From contig OY282369.1 in NCBI GenBank assembly GCA_958295735.1, positions 2,208,983 through 2,272,982 on the forward strand: a stretch of DNA of 64,000 nucleotides, written 5' to 3'. The stretch comes from an uncultured Candidatus Cenarchaeum sp. (lineage in GTDB: Archaea > Thermoproteota > Nitrososphaeria > Nitrososphaerales > Nitrosopumilaceae). Each line of letters opens with the position of its first letter. Position 1 is the stretch's first letter. Below are positions 1 through 9,999 of the stretch, piece by piece. The notes below the pieces were generated by a model. That model was not told the origin of the DNA. It ran no database searches and was given only the letters and a program-made list of their open reading frames with translations. Position numbers and translations under genes: made by a program.

Positions 1-3000
1 GCCCCGTACGGGAACCTCAGCTCGGCGAGGTGGTTCGCGGCCGGCGGCGGCGCGCACCCGCCGCCCGTGCTGGGCGCCGAGGCGCAGGCCGCGGCGCAGT
101 CCGTGCGGCTCACCGTGCTGGCGCCGGCGGAGGCCCCCGGGGGCGCGGCCGCCAGGGCGGCCGTGGGTTCGGCCCTGGCCGCCCTGAACGCGACGGCCTC
201 GGCGCGCGCCTATTCGGCATACGACTCGGTATTCGTGCTGGGCGGGGCCGTGCGGGAGGCCGCCGCGGCCGCCGGCGCCGGCAGGTACGGGCCGGCCGAG
301 GTGGCCGCGCTCGTGCCGGCCGCCGCGCTCGCGCATACGGGGGCGCTGGGCGACATATCGCTCAACGCGGCCGGCGACCTGCGCGCCCCGGTCTCGTACG
401 CTATATGGGAGGCGGGCGCGGGCGGCGCCTGGGAGCTGGCCGCCCCGGAGGCGGCCCCGGAGGCGGCCCCGGGCACCTTCTGCACGGGGGCGGACGGCCC
501 GTGCGTCAAGGTGGGGGTGCTGGCCCCGGCGGATCCCGCGGGCGACAGGATGGCGGATGCGGCCGAACTGGCCGCCGACGACTTCAACCGGGAGCAGCTG
601 GCCCGCGGGGGCGGCGGGCCGTACCTGGACGTCTCGCTGCACCGCGCGAACGGGTCGGATACGGCGGCCGCCATGGAGGCGGCGCGCGCCGGCGGGGACG
701 GGCCGTCCTATTTCGTGGGCGCCGCCGACGAGGCCGCCCTGGCCTACGCCGCGCGGAACGGCATAGTGCTGGTGAGCCCGACCCCGCACGGCCAGGAGCC
801 GGCGGCGCCCGGCGACGGCGCGTTCCGGCTCGCCCCGCCGGCGCGCGCGGCGGGCCCCGCCCTGGCGTCGATGCTCGCGGGCGGGGGGATCGCGACCGCC
901 CTCGTGGTGGGGCAGGACGACGGCCCCGGCCGCCTCCTCGCGGCCAACTTCACCAGGGACCTGGCGGCGGCCGGCGTGGACGCGCGCCCCGGCGCCGCGC
1001 TCGATCCCTCCTCGCCCGACTGGGCGGCCGCGGCGTCGTCGCTCGACGCGGCGCTGGCCGCCGACCCGCCGGCCGGCCCCGCGGCGGTGCTGCTCGCCGG
1101 CGGGCCCGGCACCGCGCTCGGGGGCGCCGCCGGGGCCGCGGCAGCGCACCCGCGGCTCGCCGAACTGCGGTGGTTCGTCGCCGGCGGCGCGCTGGATCCG
1201 GCCGCGGATCCCGTGGAACCGGGCTCGCCGGCCCTGGAGTTCGCGCTGCGGGCCAACGCGACGGCGCTCGCGTTCGCCCCCGCGGGGGGCCCCGCCGCGG
1301 AGCGCGTCGACCGGCTCGTGCCGGGCGCGTCCGCGCGCGAGTACGCCGCGCACGATTCCGTGCTCGTGCTGGGCGGGGCCGTCCGGGCCGCCTCGGCGGC
1401 CGGCGCGTACGGGCCGGCCGAGGTGGCCTCGCTCGTCCCGGCCGCCGCGCGCGCGCATGAAGGCGCCCTCGGCGACGTGTCGCTCGACGTCGCCGGCGAC
1501 CTGCGCTCCCCCGCGTATTACGGCGCGTGGAACGTGCGGGAGGACGGGAGCTGGGGCGCGCTGCCCGTCCGCGCGCGGGCGGACGGCGCCTACTGCGCGG
1601 CCGGCGGGATGCCCTGCGCCGCGATCGGCGCGCTGGCCAACGGCTCCGCCCGCGGCGCGATGCTGCTGGCCGCCGACGACTTTAACCGGGCGCAGGCGGG
1701 GAACGGCTCGTTCTACGTGGATCTGCGGGCGGCGGGCGGATCGGCCGGGCTCCCGGCCGCCCTCGAGGAACTGCTGGCGGCCAACGGCTCGGCGGCCCCC
1801 CTGGCCTACGCGGGGCCGCCCACGGACGCCGGCCTGGCCCTCGTGGCGGCCCGCGCCTCCTCGGCGGGGCTGGTCCTGGTGAGCCCGCACGCCTCGCCGG
1901 AGGATCCGGCCGCGGAGGCGGGCCCCGGCGCGTTCCGGCTGGACACCCGCGCGCACGGGGGGGAGCGCACCAGCGCCGCGGCCCTGCTCGACCTGGCGTT
2001 CTCCAGGGACGTGCGCCGCCTGGTGGCCGCCGCCCCCGACTCCGGCTGGGGCGCCCGCCACATGGATGCCGTGGAGCTGCTCGCCCCGTCCCGCTCCGTG
2101 GACGTCTCGGTGGCGGCCAGGTTCCCCCCCGGCGGCGCGGACTGGGGCGCCGCCGCCGCCCTGCTGGGCGCGGCGGCCTCGCGGGCCTCCGCGGATGCGG
2201 CCCCGGGGCAGGTCGCGGTGCTGTTCGTCGGGACCGCCGCCGGCCTGGGCGGCATGGCCGCCGCCGCCTCCGACTACAACTCGCTGGCGGTCGTCCCGTG
2301 GCTGGCGCTGGACACCGCCGGGTACGCCGCGGGGCCCGTCCCGGATGCCGCCGCCGGCCTGGGCGCCGGCGCGACGCTGGTCTCGGCGTACGCGGGGGGG
2401 CCGGACGGCGGCGCGTCGGCGGCCCGCATCGCGTCGGCGCTCCTGCTCGGCGGCGGGGAGGGGGCGGGGATGCGGGAGATCGCCTCGCACGATGCCGTCC
2501 TGTTGCTGGGCGGCGCGCTGCGCGGGTCCGGGTACCCGCCGGCCCCGGGCGCGCTGGCCGGGGCCGTCGCGGCGGCGGCGCCGCTCCACGGGGGCGCGCT
2601 GGGCCCCCTGCGGGCCGGCGCGGACGGCGGCCTCCGGATGCCGCCCGCGTACGGCGTGTGGGAGGCCGGGGACGGGAGGTGGGAGCTCGCCGGGACGGCA
2701 TCCGGCCCGGGGACGTGCGGGATAGGCCTGCGGACGGGGGCCGCCGAGTTCGGCGAGGTGGAGGCCGGCTCCGTCTCGGCCCCGTTCACGCAGACGGTGA
2801 CCAACGTCGGCACGCTGCCCGTCTCCCGGGTGGTGCTGGGCGCCGGGGACTGGATGGCCGGGAGCGGCGGCCCCGCGGTGCTCCCCGCCGGGGCCACCGA
2901 GATCGGCATCCGTTCGGGGTGGGCCGACCTGCGCGACGGCGCGACCGTGGCGGGGGGGCTCGCCGCGGGCGAGAGCCTGGACGTCCTGTTCAGGCTGGAC

Positions 3001-3072
3001 CTGCGCGGGGCCGTCGCGGTGACGGAGGGCCGCGTGCTCCAGAACGTGACGTACGCCGCCGCGTGCGACTGA
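1..3072 (+). CDS. Periplasmic-binding-like repeat surface protein, 5' truncated by window edge
   Basis: The frame is open from base 1 to a TGA at 3070-3072, so the N-terminus lies outside the window. At least 1,023 residues are visible. A module is repeated about three times: a segment like YDSVFVLGGAVREA, then YGPAEVAALVPAAA, then GALGDISLNAAGDLRAPVSYAIWE, near bases 210-410, 1340-1530 and 2480-2670. Between copies are Rossmann-like stretches (AADDFNRE, GIVLVSPTPHG) that resemble receptor ligand-binding or branched-chain amino-acid binding proteins (Peripla_BP_6/ANF_receptor type). The last about 110 residues form a beta-rich domain (TQTVTNVGTLPV) typical of exported archaeal proteins. Extracellular sensing or solute binding is inferred; no transporter partner is visible. 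Confidence 0.7.
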   Translation, partial: APYGNLSSARWFAAGGGAHPPPVLGAEAQAAAQSVRLTVLAPAEAPGGAAARAAVGSALAALNATASARAYSAYDSVFVLGGAVREAAAAAGAGRYGPAEVAALVPAAALAHTGALGDISLNAAGDLRAPVSYAIWEAGAGGAWELAAPEAAPEAAPGTFCTGADGPCVKVGVLAPADPAGDRMADAAELAADDFNREQLARGGGGPYLDVSLHRANGSDTAAAMEAARAGGDGPSYFVGAADEAALAYAARNGIVLVSPTPHGQEPAAPGDGAFRLAPPARAAGPALASMLAGGGIATALVVGQDDGPGRLLAANFTRDLAAAGVDARPGAALDPSSPDWAAAASSLDAALAADPPAGPAAVLLAGGPGTALGGAAGAAAAHPRLAELRWFVAGGALDPAADPVEPGSPALEFALRANATALAFAPAGGPAAERVDRLVPGASAREYAAHDSVLVLGGAVRAASAAGAYGPAEVASLVPAAARAHEGALGDVSLDVAGDLRSPAYYGAWNVREDGSWGALPVRARADGAYCAAGGMPCAAIGALANGSARGAMLLAADDFNRAQAGNGSFYVDLRAAGGSAGLPAALEELLAANGSAAPLAYAGPPTDAGLALVAARASSAGLVLVSPHASPEDPAAEAGPGAFRLDTRAHGGERTSAAALLDLAFSRDVRRLVAAAPDSGWGARHMDAVELLAPSRSVDVSVAARFPPGGADWGAAAALLGAAASRASADAAPGQVAVLFVGTAAGLGGMAAAASDYNSLAVVPWLALDTAGYAAGPVPDAAAGLGAGATLVSAYAGGPDGGASAARIASALLLGGGEGAGMREIASHDAVLLLGGALRGSGYPPAPGALAGAVAAAAPLHGGALGPLRAGADGGLRMPPAYGVWEAGDGRWELAGTASGPGTCGIGLRTGAAEFGEVEAGSVSAPFTQTVTNVGTLPVSRVVLGAGDWMAGSGGPAVLPAGATEIGIRSGWADLRDGATVAGGLAAGESLDVLFRLDLRGAVAVTEGRVLQNVTYAAACD

Positions 3073-3242
3073 GCGGGGGCGGCCCCGCCGATCCGCGGGG
3101 AGCGCCGCCGGCCCCGCGCCCGGGGCGCGATCCGGTGCCTGCGGGCGCCGGCGCGGCGGTTTTCCGCGCCCGAGACCCGGGTTGCGGGATGCGCTGCGCG
3201 AAAGCGAATAGTTGTAACCTCCATACTCCAGTAGCCGGCATC

Positions 3243-4712
3243 TTGGCTGGCGAACACAGGCCGGAACTGGTCATCTGCGTGATCGGCGCGCTGGGGACGG
3301 ACGTGGACTGCATCTGCGACGCGATCGCCAAGGCGCTGGCCAAGGTCAAGTACAGTTCGGAAAAAATCGATCTCGGCGCCGCGCTGTCGGAGGTCGCGGG
3401 CCTGGGGACGCCCGCGGGGGAGGGCACCGAGCACGACCGGATCTCGTCCCGGATGGAGCGCGGCAACGAGCTGGAACGCATTGCGGGACCGGGCGCCGCC
3501 GCGTCCCTGGCAATGATGCTGATGCGGATGTCCCGCGAGCGCATCACGGGATCCGTGGAGAAGCCGGCCGCCGGCCACGCCTACATGCTGAAATTGATCA
3601 CGCGCGCCAGCGAGATCGAGGCGCTGCTCGACACGTTCGGCGGGCGGCCCATGCTCGTCTCCGCGTACTCGCCGAGGGACGCGAGGGTGAGGGAGCTGGA
3701 GAAGAAGGTGGGGGACGCCGCCGAGCGCCTCATGGACAGGGACTATAGCGAGGAGGGCGGCTCCGGGCAGCTGGTGAGGGTCGCGTACCGCGTGGCGGAC
3801 TATTTCGTGGATGCGCTGGATCCGGCCTCCGTCCGGCCCCAGATCGACCGGCTCGTCGGGCTGGTGTTCGGCAACCCCTTCATCACCCCGACCGCGGAGG
3901 AGACGTGCATGTCCCACGCGTTCACCAGCTCCTTCCAGTCCTCGTCCATGTCCAGGCAGGTGGGGGCGGCCGTATGGGACGCCAACGGCGACCTGATCGC
4001 TTCCGGCTTCAACGAGGTGCCAAAGGCGGGGGGCGGGGCGTACGCGGAGGGGGACGGGAACGACCGGCGCGAGTTCAGGATAGGGCACGACTCGAACCAG
4101 AGGGAGCGCGAGGGAATGCTCGCGGACGCGCTCTCGCGGATCGAGAAGGCCGGCATGCTCGCGGCGGAATTCGAGGGCATGAGCGGCGAGGAGATCGCGG
4201 CCGCGGCGCGCCGAACAGCAGATCTGTCCGGGATGAAGATCATGGACGTGACCGAGTACAGCAGGGAGATGCACGCCGAGATGGACGCCCTCGTGGGCGT
4301 CGCCAGGCGCGTCGCGTCCGTGAGGGGCGGCATCATGTACTGCACCACGTTCCCATGCCACGTCTGCGCGAAGCTCATCGTGGCCGCCGGCATACGGCTG
4401 CTCGTATTCGTCGAGACGTACGAGAAGAGCCACGCCGGGAAGCTGTTCGCCGACTCGATCAGCGTGGGAAGCCCGCAGGAGGGCAAGGTGCACTTCAAGC
4501 CGTTCGCCGGCATCTCGCCCAGGCGCCACACCGACCTCTTTACCATGGGCAGGCGCAAGGACGCGTCCGGCAGGAAGGCGGAATGGAATGCCGCCGAGGT
4601 TGCCCCGAAGCTGCTCCCCTACGGGGAGTCCTTGAAGAAGGAGGATGCGGCCGTGGACTGCCTGCTCAAAACGATGGCCGAAAACGGCCTCTCGCTGAAC
4701 CATGCCGAATGA
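3243..4712 (+). CDS. AvcD-type anti-phage dCTP/dCMP deaminase, copy A
   Basis: About 489 residues. The N-terminal half is a P-loop kinase-like domain with a degenerate loop (VIGALGTDVD, residues 13-22). The C-terminal half is a zinc cytidine/dCMP deaminase domain with HAE (about 344-346) and PCHVC (about 371-375). This architecture matches AvcD/anti-phage dCTP deaminases, which deplete deoxycytidine nucleotides during phage infection; that role is from family knowledge. I chose the TTG at 3243 because the paralogue at 22085-23524 starts with TTG exactly the same distance (six codons) before the shared PELV motif. An in-frame ATG at 3189 adds 18 residues that the paralogue lacks. The next small gene starts inside its last codons, suggesting coupling. 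Confidence 0.82.
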   Translation: MAGEHRPELVICVIGALGTDVDCICDAIAKALAKVKYSSEKIDLGAALSEVAGLGTPAGEGTEHDRISSRMERGNELERIAGPGAAASLAMMLMRMSRERITGSVEKPAAGHAYMLKLITRASEIEALLDTFGGRPMLVSAYSPRDARVRELEKKVGDAAERLMDRDYSEEGGSGQLVRVAYRVADYFVDALDPASVRPQIDRLVGLVFGNPFITPTAEETCMSHAFTSSFQSSSMSRQVGAAVWDANGDLIASGFNEVPKAGGGAYAEGDGNDRREFRIGHDSNQREREGMLADALSRIEKAGMLAAEFEGMSGEEIAAAARRTADLSGMKIMDVTEYSREMHAEMDALVGVARRVASVRGGIMYCTTFPCHVCAKLIVAAGIRLLVFVETYEKSHAGKLFADSISVGSPQEGKVHFKPFAGISPRRHTDLFTMGRRKDASGRKAEWNAAEVAPKLLPYGESLKKEDAAVDCLLKTMAENGLSLNHAE

Positions 4713-4914
4713 TGAGGCTTATACCAAAGCCCCGCCATCCCGCACCGTGGAACAAAAATACAAGAAGGGCGATCTGAGGAAACATGCGGAAATGACGGCA
4801 GCGCGCTTTGCAAAGCTGCCCGAGTGGGAACAGGAAATGCTCCTGTCCCGGTTGGAGCATACACTGCACCAAGCCCAGCTGAAGCAGGAACTGCTCCAAT
4901 CCCAGCTGGATTAA
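4702..4914 (+). CDS. Small charged protein coupled to the deaminase, copy A
   Basis: 70 residues; ATG at 4702 overlaps the end of the deaminase gene by 11 bp. It is rich in Lys, Glu and Gln, predicted mostly helical, and ends in leucine/glutamine heptads (ALL-SRLEHTLHQAQLKQ-type) that could form a coiled coil. No family recognised. From residue 10 on it is identical to the copy at 5608-5820, so it lies in a tandem duplication. The overlap suggests it is co-translated with the deaminase; a regulatory or partner role is only inference. Confidence 0.6.
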   Translation: MPNDEAYTKAPPSRTVEQKYKKGDLRKHAEMTAARFAKLPEWEQEMLLSRLEHTLHQAQLKQELLQSQLD

Positions 4915-5520
4915 GAGCAAGCCGCCGGGGCTTTTTGGCGCGGCGGCGCATTCCGCGGGAGCCGATCGCCGCGCCCGCCCCTGCCCCGGACTGCCCCACA
5001 TGCCGCATCCCCGCCGCCGCCCCATTCATCGCTCAATAGAAATCCCGCTCCGTAACCCGGACTGCCCCCCGCGCCGCATCCCCGCCGCCGCCCCGCCGGG
5101 CGCCGCGCGGTGCTGCCGCCGCCCCGCCGGGCGCCGCGCCGGCGAACCCGCCCGGCGGCGGGACGGCGCCGCCCCCGCCCGCGGCCGCATCCGGGGCGCG
5201 CTAGGCCCGCGCGGGGCGCCCGGGAACCCGCGGGCGCCCGCGCCCCCGGCAACCTCCGAAGAGGAGGATGCTCTCCGCAAGGCACACGAGCCCGGGAACC
5301 CGCGGGCGCCCGCGCCCCCGGCAACAGCGCCGGCGGCTCGCATCGGCGGGGCCCCACTCCGGCGCGCCCCGGGCGGCTTTTTTCGCGGGGGCCAAAATGC
5401 CGCCGGGGGCCGTCCCGCGCGCATCCTCCGGCGGCCCGCCCCGCGGACCCCGCGGCCGCTCCCGCCATTCCGCTCGCTGTCCCGGCTGGCGCCCGCCCGC
5501 CCGCCCGCCCGGCGCCGTCC
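4717..5520 (+). repeat. Tandem segmental duplication, unit A
   Basis: Carries the 70-residue gene and its GC-rich downstream sequence. It is nearly identical to unit B at about 5617-6235, with blocks deleted or inserted in the GC-rich part. Unit A contains a 33-bp motif (GGGAACCCGCGGGCGCCCGC start) twice, near 5221 and 5292; unit B has it once near 6013. Junctions are approximate. Confidence 0.7.
4919..4936 (+). terminator. Possible hairpin and T-run terminator after small gene A
   Basis: AAGCC-GCCGG-GGCTT can form a 5-bp stem with a 5-base loop, followed by TTT, a few bases after the stop codon. The same sequence follows copy B. The stem is short, so this is tentative. Confidence 0.35.
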
Positions 5521-5607
5521 CGGGGTGCTCCCACGCGTGGTGCCTGGAGGGCGCGGCCGCGGACCGCCCGCACGGGGCGACGGCCGAAAACGACCTCCCT
5601 GTAGACG

Positions 5608-5820
5608 ATGCCGATCTGGAAGGCTTATACCGAAGCCCCGCCATCCCGCACCGTGGAACAAAAATACAAGAAGGGCGATCTGAGGAAACATGCGGAAATG
5701 ACGGCAGCGCGCTTTGCAAAGCTGCCCGAGTGGGAACAGGAAATGCTCCTGTCCCGGTTGGAGCATACACTGCACCAAGCCCAGCTGAAGCAGGAACTGC
5801 TCCAATCCCAGCTGGATTAA
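5608..5820 (+). CDS. Small charged protein, copy B
   Basis: 70 residues, starting MPIWKAYTE rather than MPNDEAYTK and otherwise identical to copy A. Here there is no complete deaminase upstream; only about 40 bp resembling the deaminase 3' end (GCCGAAAACGACCTC near 5581) came along with the duplication. It may lack its original promoter and could be silent. Confidence 0.5.
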   Translation: MPIWKAYTEAPPSRTVEQKYKKGDLRKHAEMTAARFAKLPEWEQEMLLSRLEHTLHQAQLKQELLQSQLD

Positions 5821-6235
5821 GAGCAAGCCGCCGGGGCTTTTTGGCGCGGCGGCGCATTCCGCGGGAGCCGATCGCCGCGCCCGCCCCTGCCCCGGACTGC
5901 CCCCCGCCGCCGCCCCGCCGGGCGCCGCGCCGGCGAACCCGCCAGGCGGCGGGACGGCGCCGCCCCCATCCGGGGCGCGCCCGGCCGCGCCGCGCTGCCC
6001 GCGCGGGGCGCCCGGGAACCCGCGGGCGCCCGCGCCCCCGGCAACCGCGCCGGCGGCTCGCATCGGCGGGGCCCCACTCCGGCGCGCCCGGGCGGCTTTT
6101 TTCGCGGGGGCCAAAATGCCGCCGGGGCCGTCCCGCGCGCATCTTCCGGCGGCCCGCCCCGCGGACCCCGCGGCCGCTCCCGCCATTCCGCTCGCTGTCC
6201 CGGCTGGCGCCCGCCCGCCCGCCCGGCGCCGGGCC
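5617..6235 (+). repeat. Tandem segmental duplication, unit B
   Basis: Second copy of the unit described at 4717. Sequence identity is near-perfect through the small gene and the 85 bp after it, then patchy across the GC-rich tail (shared block near 5291-5515 and 6011-6233). Confidence 0.7.
5825..5842 (+). terminator. Possible hairpin and T-run terminator after small gene B
   Basis: Same AAGCC/GGCTT stem and T-run as after copy A. Confidence 0.35.
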
Positions 6236-6837
6236 CCCGAAAGCCCGCGGGATCGCGGTTTTGTGGCGGCTTTTCCCGCGGCGGGGCCCGCGGCCCCCGC
6301 GGCATCTCCCCGAAGGGCGGTCCCGCGCGCGGCTGGACGCCCCGCATTCCGCGGCGAACCGGGGGCGCGCGGCCGGACGGGCGCCCCCGCGGGCGCCGCC
6401 GGGCGCGGCGCGCAGGCGGGGCGGGGGGAGGGGCCCCGCGCCGCATTCCCCCGCCGCGCGGCGGCCTCCGCGCGCGGCGGCCCGCCTTCGCCGCGCCGCG
6501 CCCCGGGGGCCGCGCCGGGGCGCGGCGCGCCGGCCCGATCGGCGGGAAGCCCGGGGGCGGGCGGGGCGCATCCCGAGCCGTTCGTCGGCAACCGGCCCGG
6601 GCGCCGCGCCGGCCTGCGCGGGCAGGCGCGGGGACGCGCCCGGCGGGAAGGCGGACCTGGATGCCGCCGGCGCCGTCCGGGGGCCGCTCCCCCGCGGGGT
6701 GCCTGGGGGGCGCGGCCGCGGGCCGCCTGCCCGACTGGCCGAGCCCGCCCCGCGCATCGCCTTCGGGGTGCCTGGAGGGCGCGGCCGCTGACCGCCCGCC
6801 CGATGCGACGGCCGAAAACGGCCTCCCCGCGGACGAT
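6236..6837. other. GC-rich stretch without a supported gene
   Basis: Long frames exist on both strands because stop codons are rare at this GC content, but composition is Arg/Pro/Ala/Gly monotony with no recognisable family. A motif GTGCCTGGAGGGCGCGGCCGC occurs here near 6768 (with a variant at 6697) and also at 5540, suggesting decayed repeat copies. Confidence 0.5.
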
Positions 6838-7130
6838 GCCGATCTGCGTCGTACGGAAACCACGTCACCCCGACTCTCGGCGGCCAGCGGGCAGTTTTTC
6901 CAGGCCATGCCAGCCACAAAAGCAGATGGCGGGCCTCCTGATCGACATGCGGATCAAATGCGCGATCGAGGAACACGAGAAGGGGCGCAAGGCGTCGGGG
7001 ATGGCCCAAGGGAACGAGGCGATCCGGGGGCGCGCGCGGGGGATGCCCGCAGAATGCGGGCGGGCGGGCGGGCCGCCCGCGCTCCGGCGTCCCCGCGGGC
7101 CTCCCTCGCGGATCGCCGGGCGGGAGGCCG
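6838..7130 (+). pseudogene. Decayed helix-turn-helix transposase remnant, copy 1
   Basis: An ATG at 6925 opens a frame (MAGLLIDMRIKCAIEEHEKGRKASGMAQ) that aligns with the better preserved copy at 8783 (MADFLTDGQIKHAIRERRKGRRIAEIAR). The roughly 85 bp before the start codon is also similar between copies (ATCTGCGTYGTAYG... through AAAGCAGATGGCGG), so this is a repeated element, not a chance frame. The helix-turn-helix is already disrupted and only GC-rich sequence follows. Confidence 0.5.
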
Positions 7131-7653
7131 ATCCGGCGGCGCGGGGCGGGGCGCGCGGGCGGGGCGCCGGGGGCCGGAGGCGCCACAACCTTCGGCGCGG
7201 CCCGCGGGATCGCGGATGCGGGCCGGCGGCGCCGCCCCCGCCGAGCCGGGGCGCGGGAAGCGGGCCCGTTTCGGGAAGCGGCGCTCCGGCGCCGCGCGGC
7301 GCGCGGGCCGGCGCGAAACGGGGGATTCGCGCCCCGGAATCTTCGATGCGTGCCCCCGACCGCCGGAAATTTCGCCGCGGGCGGTGCCGCACGGGTGGAA
7401 GTTTGGCCCCAAAGGGCGAAGTTTTTGGTGGACGGCGGCACGGCCGCACGCCGCGACGACCGCCTCCGCGCAAGGCGGCGGAATGGCTCAGCGGGCACGA
7501 GCTCCTTCCTGCAGAGCGCGGCGCGCACGGTTCTCTTACCAAAACAGCGCATCTTCAACCCCCGGACGGGGAACTGTTGCGCAACTCGGGGTTTTGCGGG
7601 CGCGCCGCGGGATGCTCGGCAGATCCGCATCATAAGCGCGTGCCCCCGCGGGC
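7131..7653. other. GC-rich stretch, nothing recognised
   Basis: No frame with plausible protein composition, no tRNA-like structure and no strong repeat seen here. Confidence 0.4.
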
Positions 7654-8690
7654 CTATTTCTTCTTGATCTTTACGAGCGGGCCTGCGTCGACGGGATATG
7701 CCGGCTCGCCTTCCCGCGCGAAGAACTTCGTCTCGTTGATCTGGCCCACCGCGGCTTTTGTGCTCAGCACCACGCCGTTGCTGAGATCGTGGACGCCGTA
7801 ATTGTCATTGGCGGTTCGCAACCCACACCAACATCCGTTGTTCCGGACAGCGCATCGCTTGGCCGGTACCGTTGAAAATCATGTGGACGGAGGCTCTTTT
7901 TTGGCGTATGCGCGATGATCTGAATCGCATCATCAACCGCAAAGCCCCCGGGGGAATCTGGCGGCGGGGTTGAGCGATTCACCGCGATCGAAACTTTGAT
8001 TATGGTTCCAGCGCCGTTGTTTGTCTTGCATTGGCGCGGACATGCGCGTCTTGGCGCGCATGTCATAGTCCGTGGCCTCAACGCTTGCGACGGCTTCGTT
8101 TTCAGGAATCGCCGTGTTGCCCTGCCAAACGTTCCGCAAGCGGGATCGTGCCACCGGCATTCCCGCGCATGGCAGCCACGCGGGGATTTCGAAACGCCCT
8201 CTTTGCGGGAATCGCGACGCGTTCGCACGGCTTGGCAATGATCGGAGCAAGGCCGTTCTTCTTGCATGCCCCCATTGCGGGGCCCACGCATCCGCGGATC
8301 TCGCTAGCCGTTATCTGGGATGAACTCGTACAGTTCCACATTCTCGCCGCTTTTCCGCAAGGCGCGGTTCTCCCCGTTCCATTTTACGGGGTAAATCTCG
8401 TTTTCGACCATTTCTGCCGGACGGTAGTTCAGATGCTCTTCTCCACCGACATTTATTACGCGAACGGGCGAGGGGACATCCACGGTAAGTCTGTGGGCTG
8501 GCTCGTGGGTTGGCACGAGAGTCCGGCGCGGATCGCGGATCACTTCCCCCCCGACAATTCGCGTCCGGCAAACCGAGCCCGACGCGAACTGCCGTTTTGC
8601 GACCATGGGCTCCGCGCGATCTTCCCATGTGGGCATTGCGAATCTCAACACAACTGCCGCTTCCGTCCTCCGTTATAAAATTTCGCGGCA
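7654..8690 (-). pseudogene. Decayed gene in several frames, function unknown
   Basis: GC content drops and protein-like segments appear in different minus-strand frames: 8304-8651 ending KSGENVELYEFIPDNG, then about 7933-8130 (GNTAIPENEAVASVEATDYD), then about 7654-7810 (YGVHDLSNGVVLSTKAAVGQ ... LVKIKKK, stop at 7654). The simplest reading is one former gene of about 340 codons broken by frameshifts and stops. I do not recognise the family. Confidence 0.4.
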
Positions 8691-8699
8691 CAATAGTCC

Positions 8700-8980
8700 A
8701 TCTGCGTTGTATGAAAATTAAGTCACACTAACTCCAGGCGGCCTGCCGGGGGTTTTTCTAGGCGTACCAGTAGCAAAGGCAGATGGCGGACTTCCTGACT
8801 GACGGGCAGATCAAACACGCGATCAGGGAGCGCAGGAAGGGGCGCAGGATTGCAGAAATAGCCCGGGAGATCAAGGTGAGCCGGGGGCATGCGTGTGGGC
8901 TGCTCGCAGCACACAGGCAGACTGGCGAGCTTCCCGCGATTCGCCGACCGGGCCGCCCCGTGCGCCCGGCGCGGTCACCT
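8700..8980 (+). pseudogene. Truncated helix-turn-helix transposase N-terminus, copy 2
   Basis: Starts with ATG at 8783. The first 60 or so residues form a good helix-turn-helix (GQIKHAIRERRKGRR, IAEIAREIKVSRGHACGLL) followed by a TGELPAIRRPGRP linker, like the N-terminus of IS630/Tc1-type transposases. After about 8970 the frame stays open but becomes Pro/Arg/Ala monotony, so the catalytic domain is missing. The upstream about 85 bp is shared with copy 1 at 6838. Confidence 0.5.
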
Positions 8981-9999
8981 TCCCCGCCCCGCGGTACCGG
9001 GCGCGGAACTGCCGCGCGCGGCGCGGGCCCCCGTCAGGGCCGCGATCCCGGCCCCCCACCTCGCCCGCCATCCGCTTCGCCCCGGCGGGATCTAGTCTTG
9101 CCATCGCCGCGTGCCCCTTTCGCCGGGTTCGCGCGCGGAGTTTTCGCCGGGGGAGCGTTCCGGCCCCCGCGCGCCCCCGCTTCCGCCCCGGCCGCGCGGC
9201 GGGCCGCCCCGCCGGCCGGGATGCGAAACGGTTTCGGGACCGCCCCGCCGGCCGGGATGCGAAACGGTTTCGGGACCGCCCCGCCTGCCCCTCCCCCGCG
9301 AGCCACCAGTTCCGGTCGCGGATCGGCGCGCGAGGCGATTTCTGGATTGTACGCGGCTAACTTTGTATCGCAATTGTTATACGACGTGAGCCCGTCGTTG
9401 CCGTGGGGCCATGAGATGCATAAAAAACGCGGCAAAAGCAGCGCCGCCTGCCCCGATGCGCGCGGCGGTTCCGCGATTCCCGGCGCGGGAGCGCCGCCTT
9501 CGCCTGCCGCGCGGGCTTCGCGCCCGCCCGGAACGCGGCGTGACCCCTGATTCCGGCTCGCCGCCGAATGGCGCATCCCGCGCGGGCATCGCGCCCGCGA
9601 CCGGTTCCGCGGATGCGGCCGGCGCGCGGGATGCCGTTCCGCCGGGCCGGCGGGATCCCGCGAGGGGTGATGCGGGCGGGGATGCCGGCATCGGGGCCCG
9701 CCCGTTCGGCTTGCCCCCGGGGGCTCCCGCAAATGCGCGCGCTGCCGCCCCGCGGGGCGCCGCGTCCCGCGCGATCGCGGGGTTCGGCGCCCGGGAAGGC
9801 TTCGGGGATGCCGGCGCGTCCCCGGGCCGGCGGCCTCGCGGCCGCAAAACCTCGGCAGTCCGCGGAATCGGACGCGTCGCGGGCATCGGCGGCCGTGCCG
9901 GCGCGCCGAGCTCCCCGGCGCCGAAAGCGGCCCCGGCCGATGCCGCGGGCGGGACGCTGAACGGCCGCGGCGTGCCGGCGGCGGGAAGGGCGTGCTAGG
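8981..9999. other. GC-rich stretch with a small tandem repeat
   Basis: No gene supported. A 36-bp unit containing GGGATGCGAAACGGTTTCGG occurs twice in tandem at about 9219-9290. A short lower-GC patch at 9355-9430 encodes fragments such as AAFFMHLMAPRQRRAHVV on the minus strand, perhaps the end of a lost gene. Confidence 0.4.

Noticed and set aside
30-1460. Long Arg/Gly-rich open frames overlapping the first gene on either strand
   Set aside because: They lack domain-like composition and are shadows caused by very high GC; the 1-3072 frame has clear repeats and family-like motifs.
5026-7633. Long minus-strand open frames of 500-800 codons
   Set aside because: Monotonous Arg/Pro/Ala/Gly content, no start context, and they cross the tandem duplication in shifted frames; not real genes.
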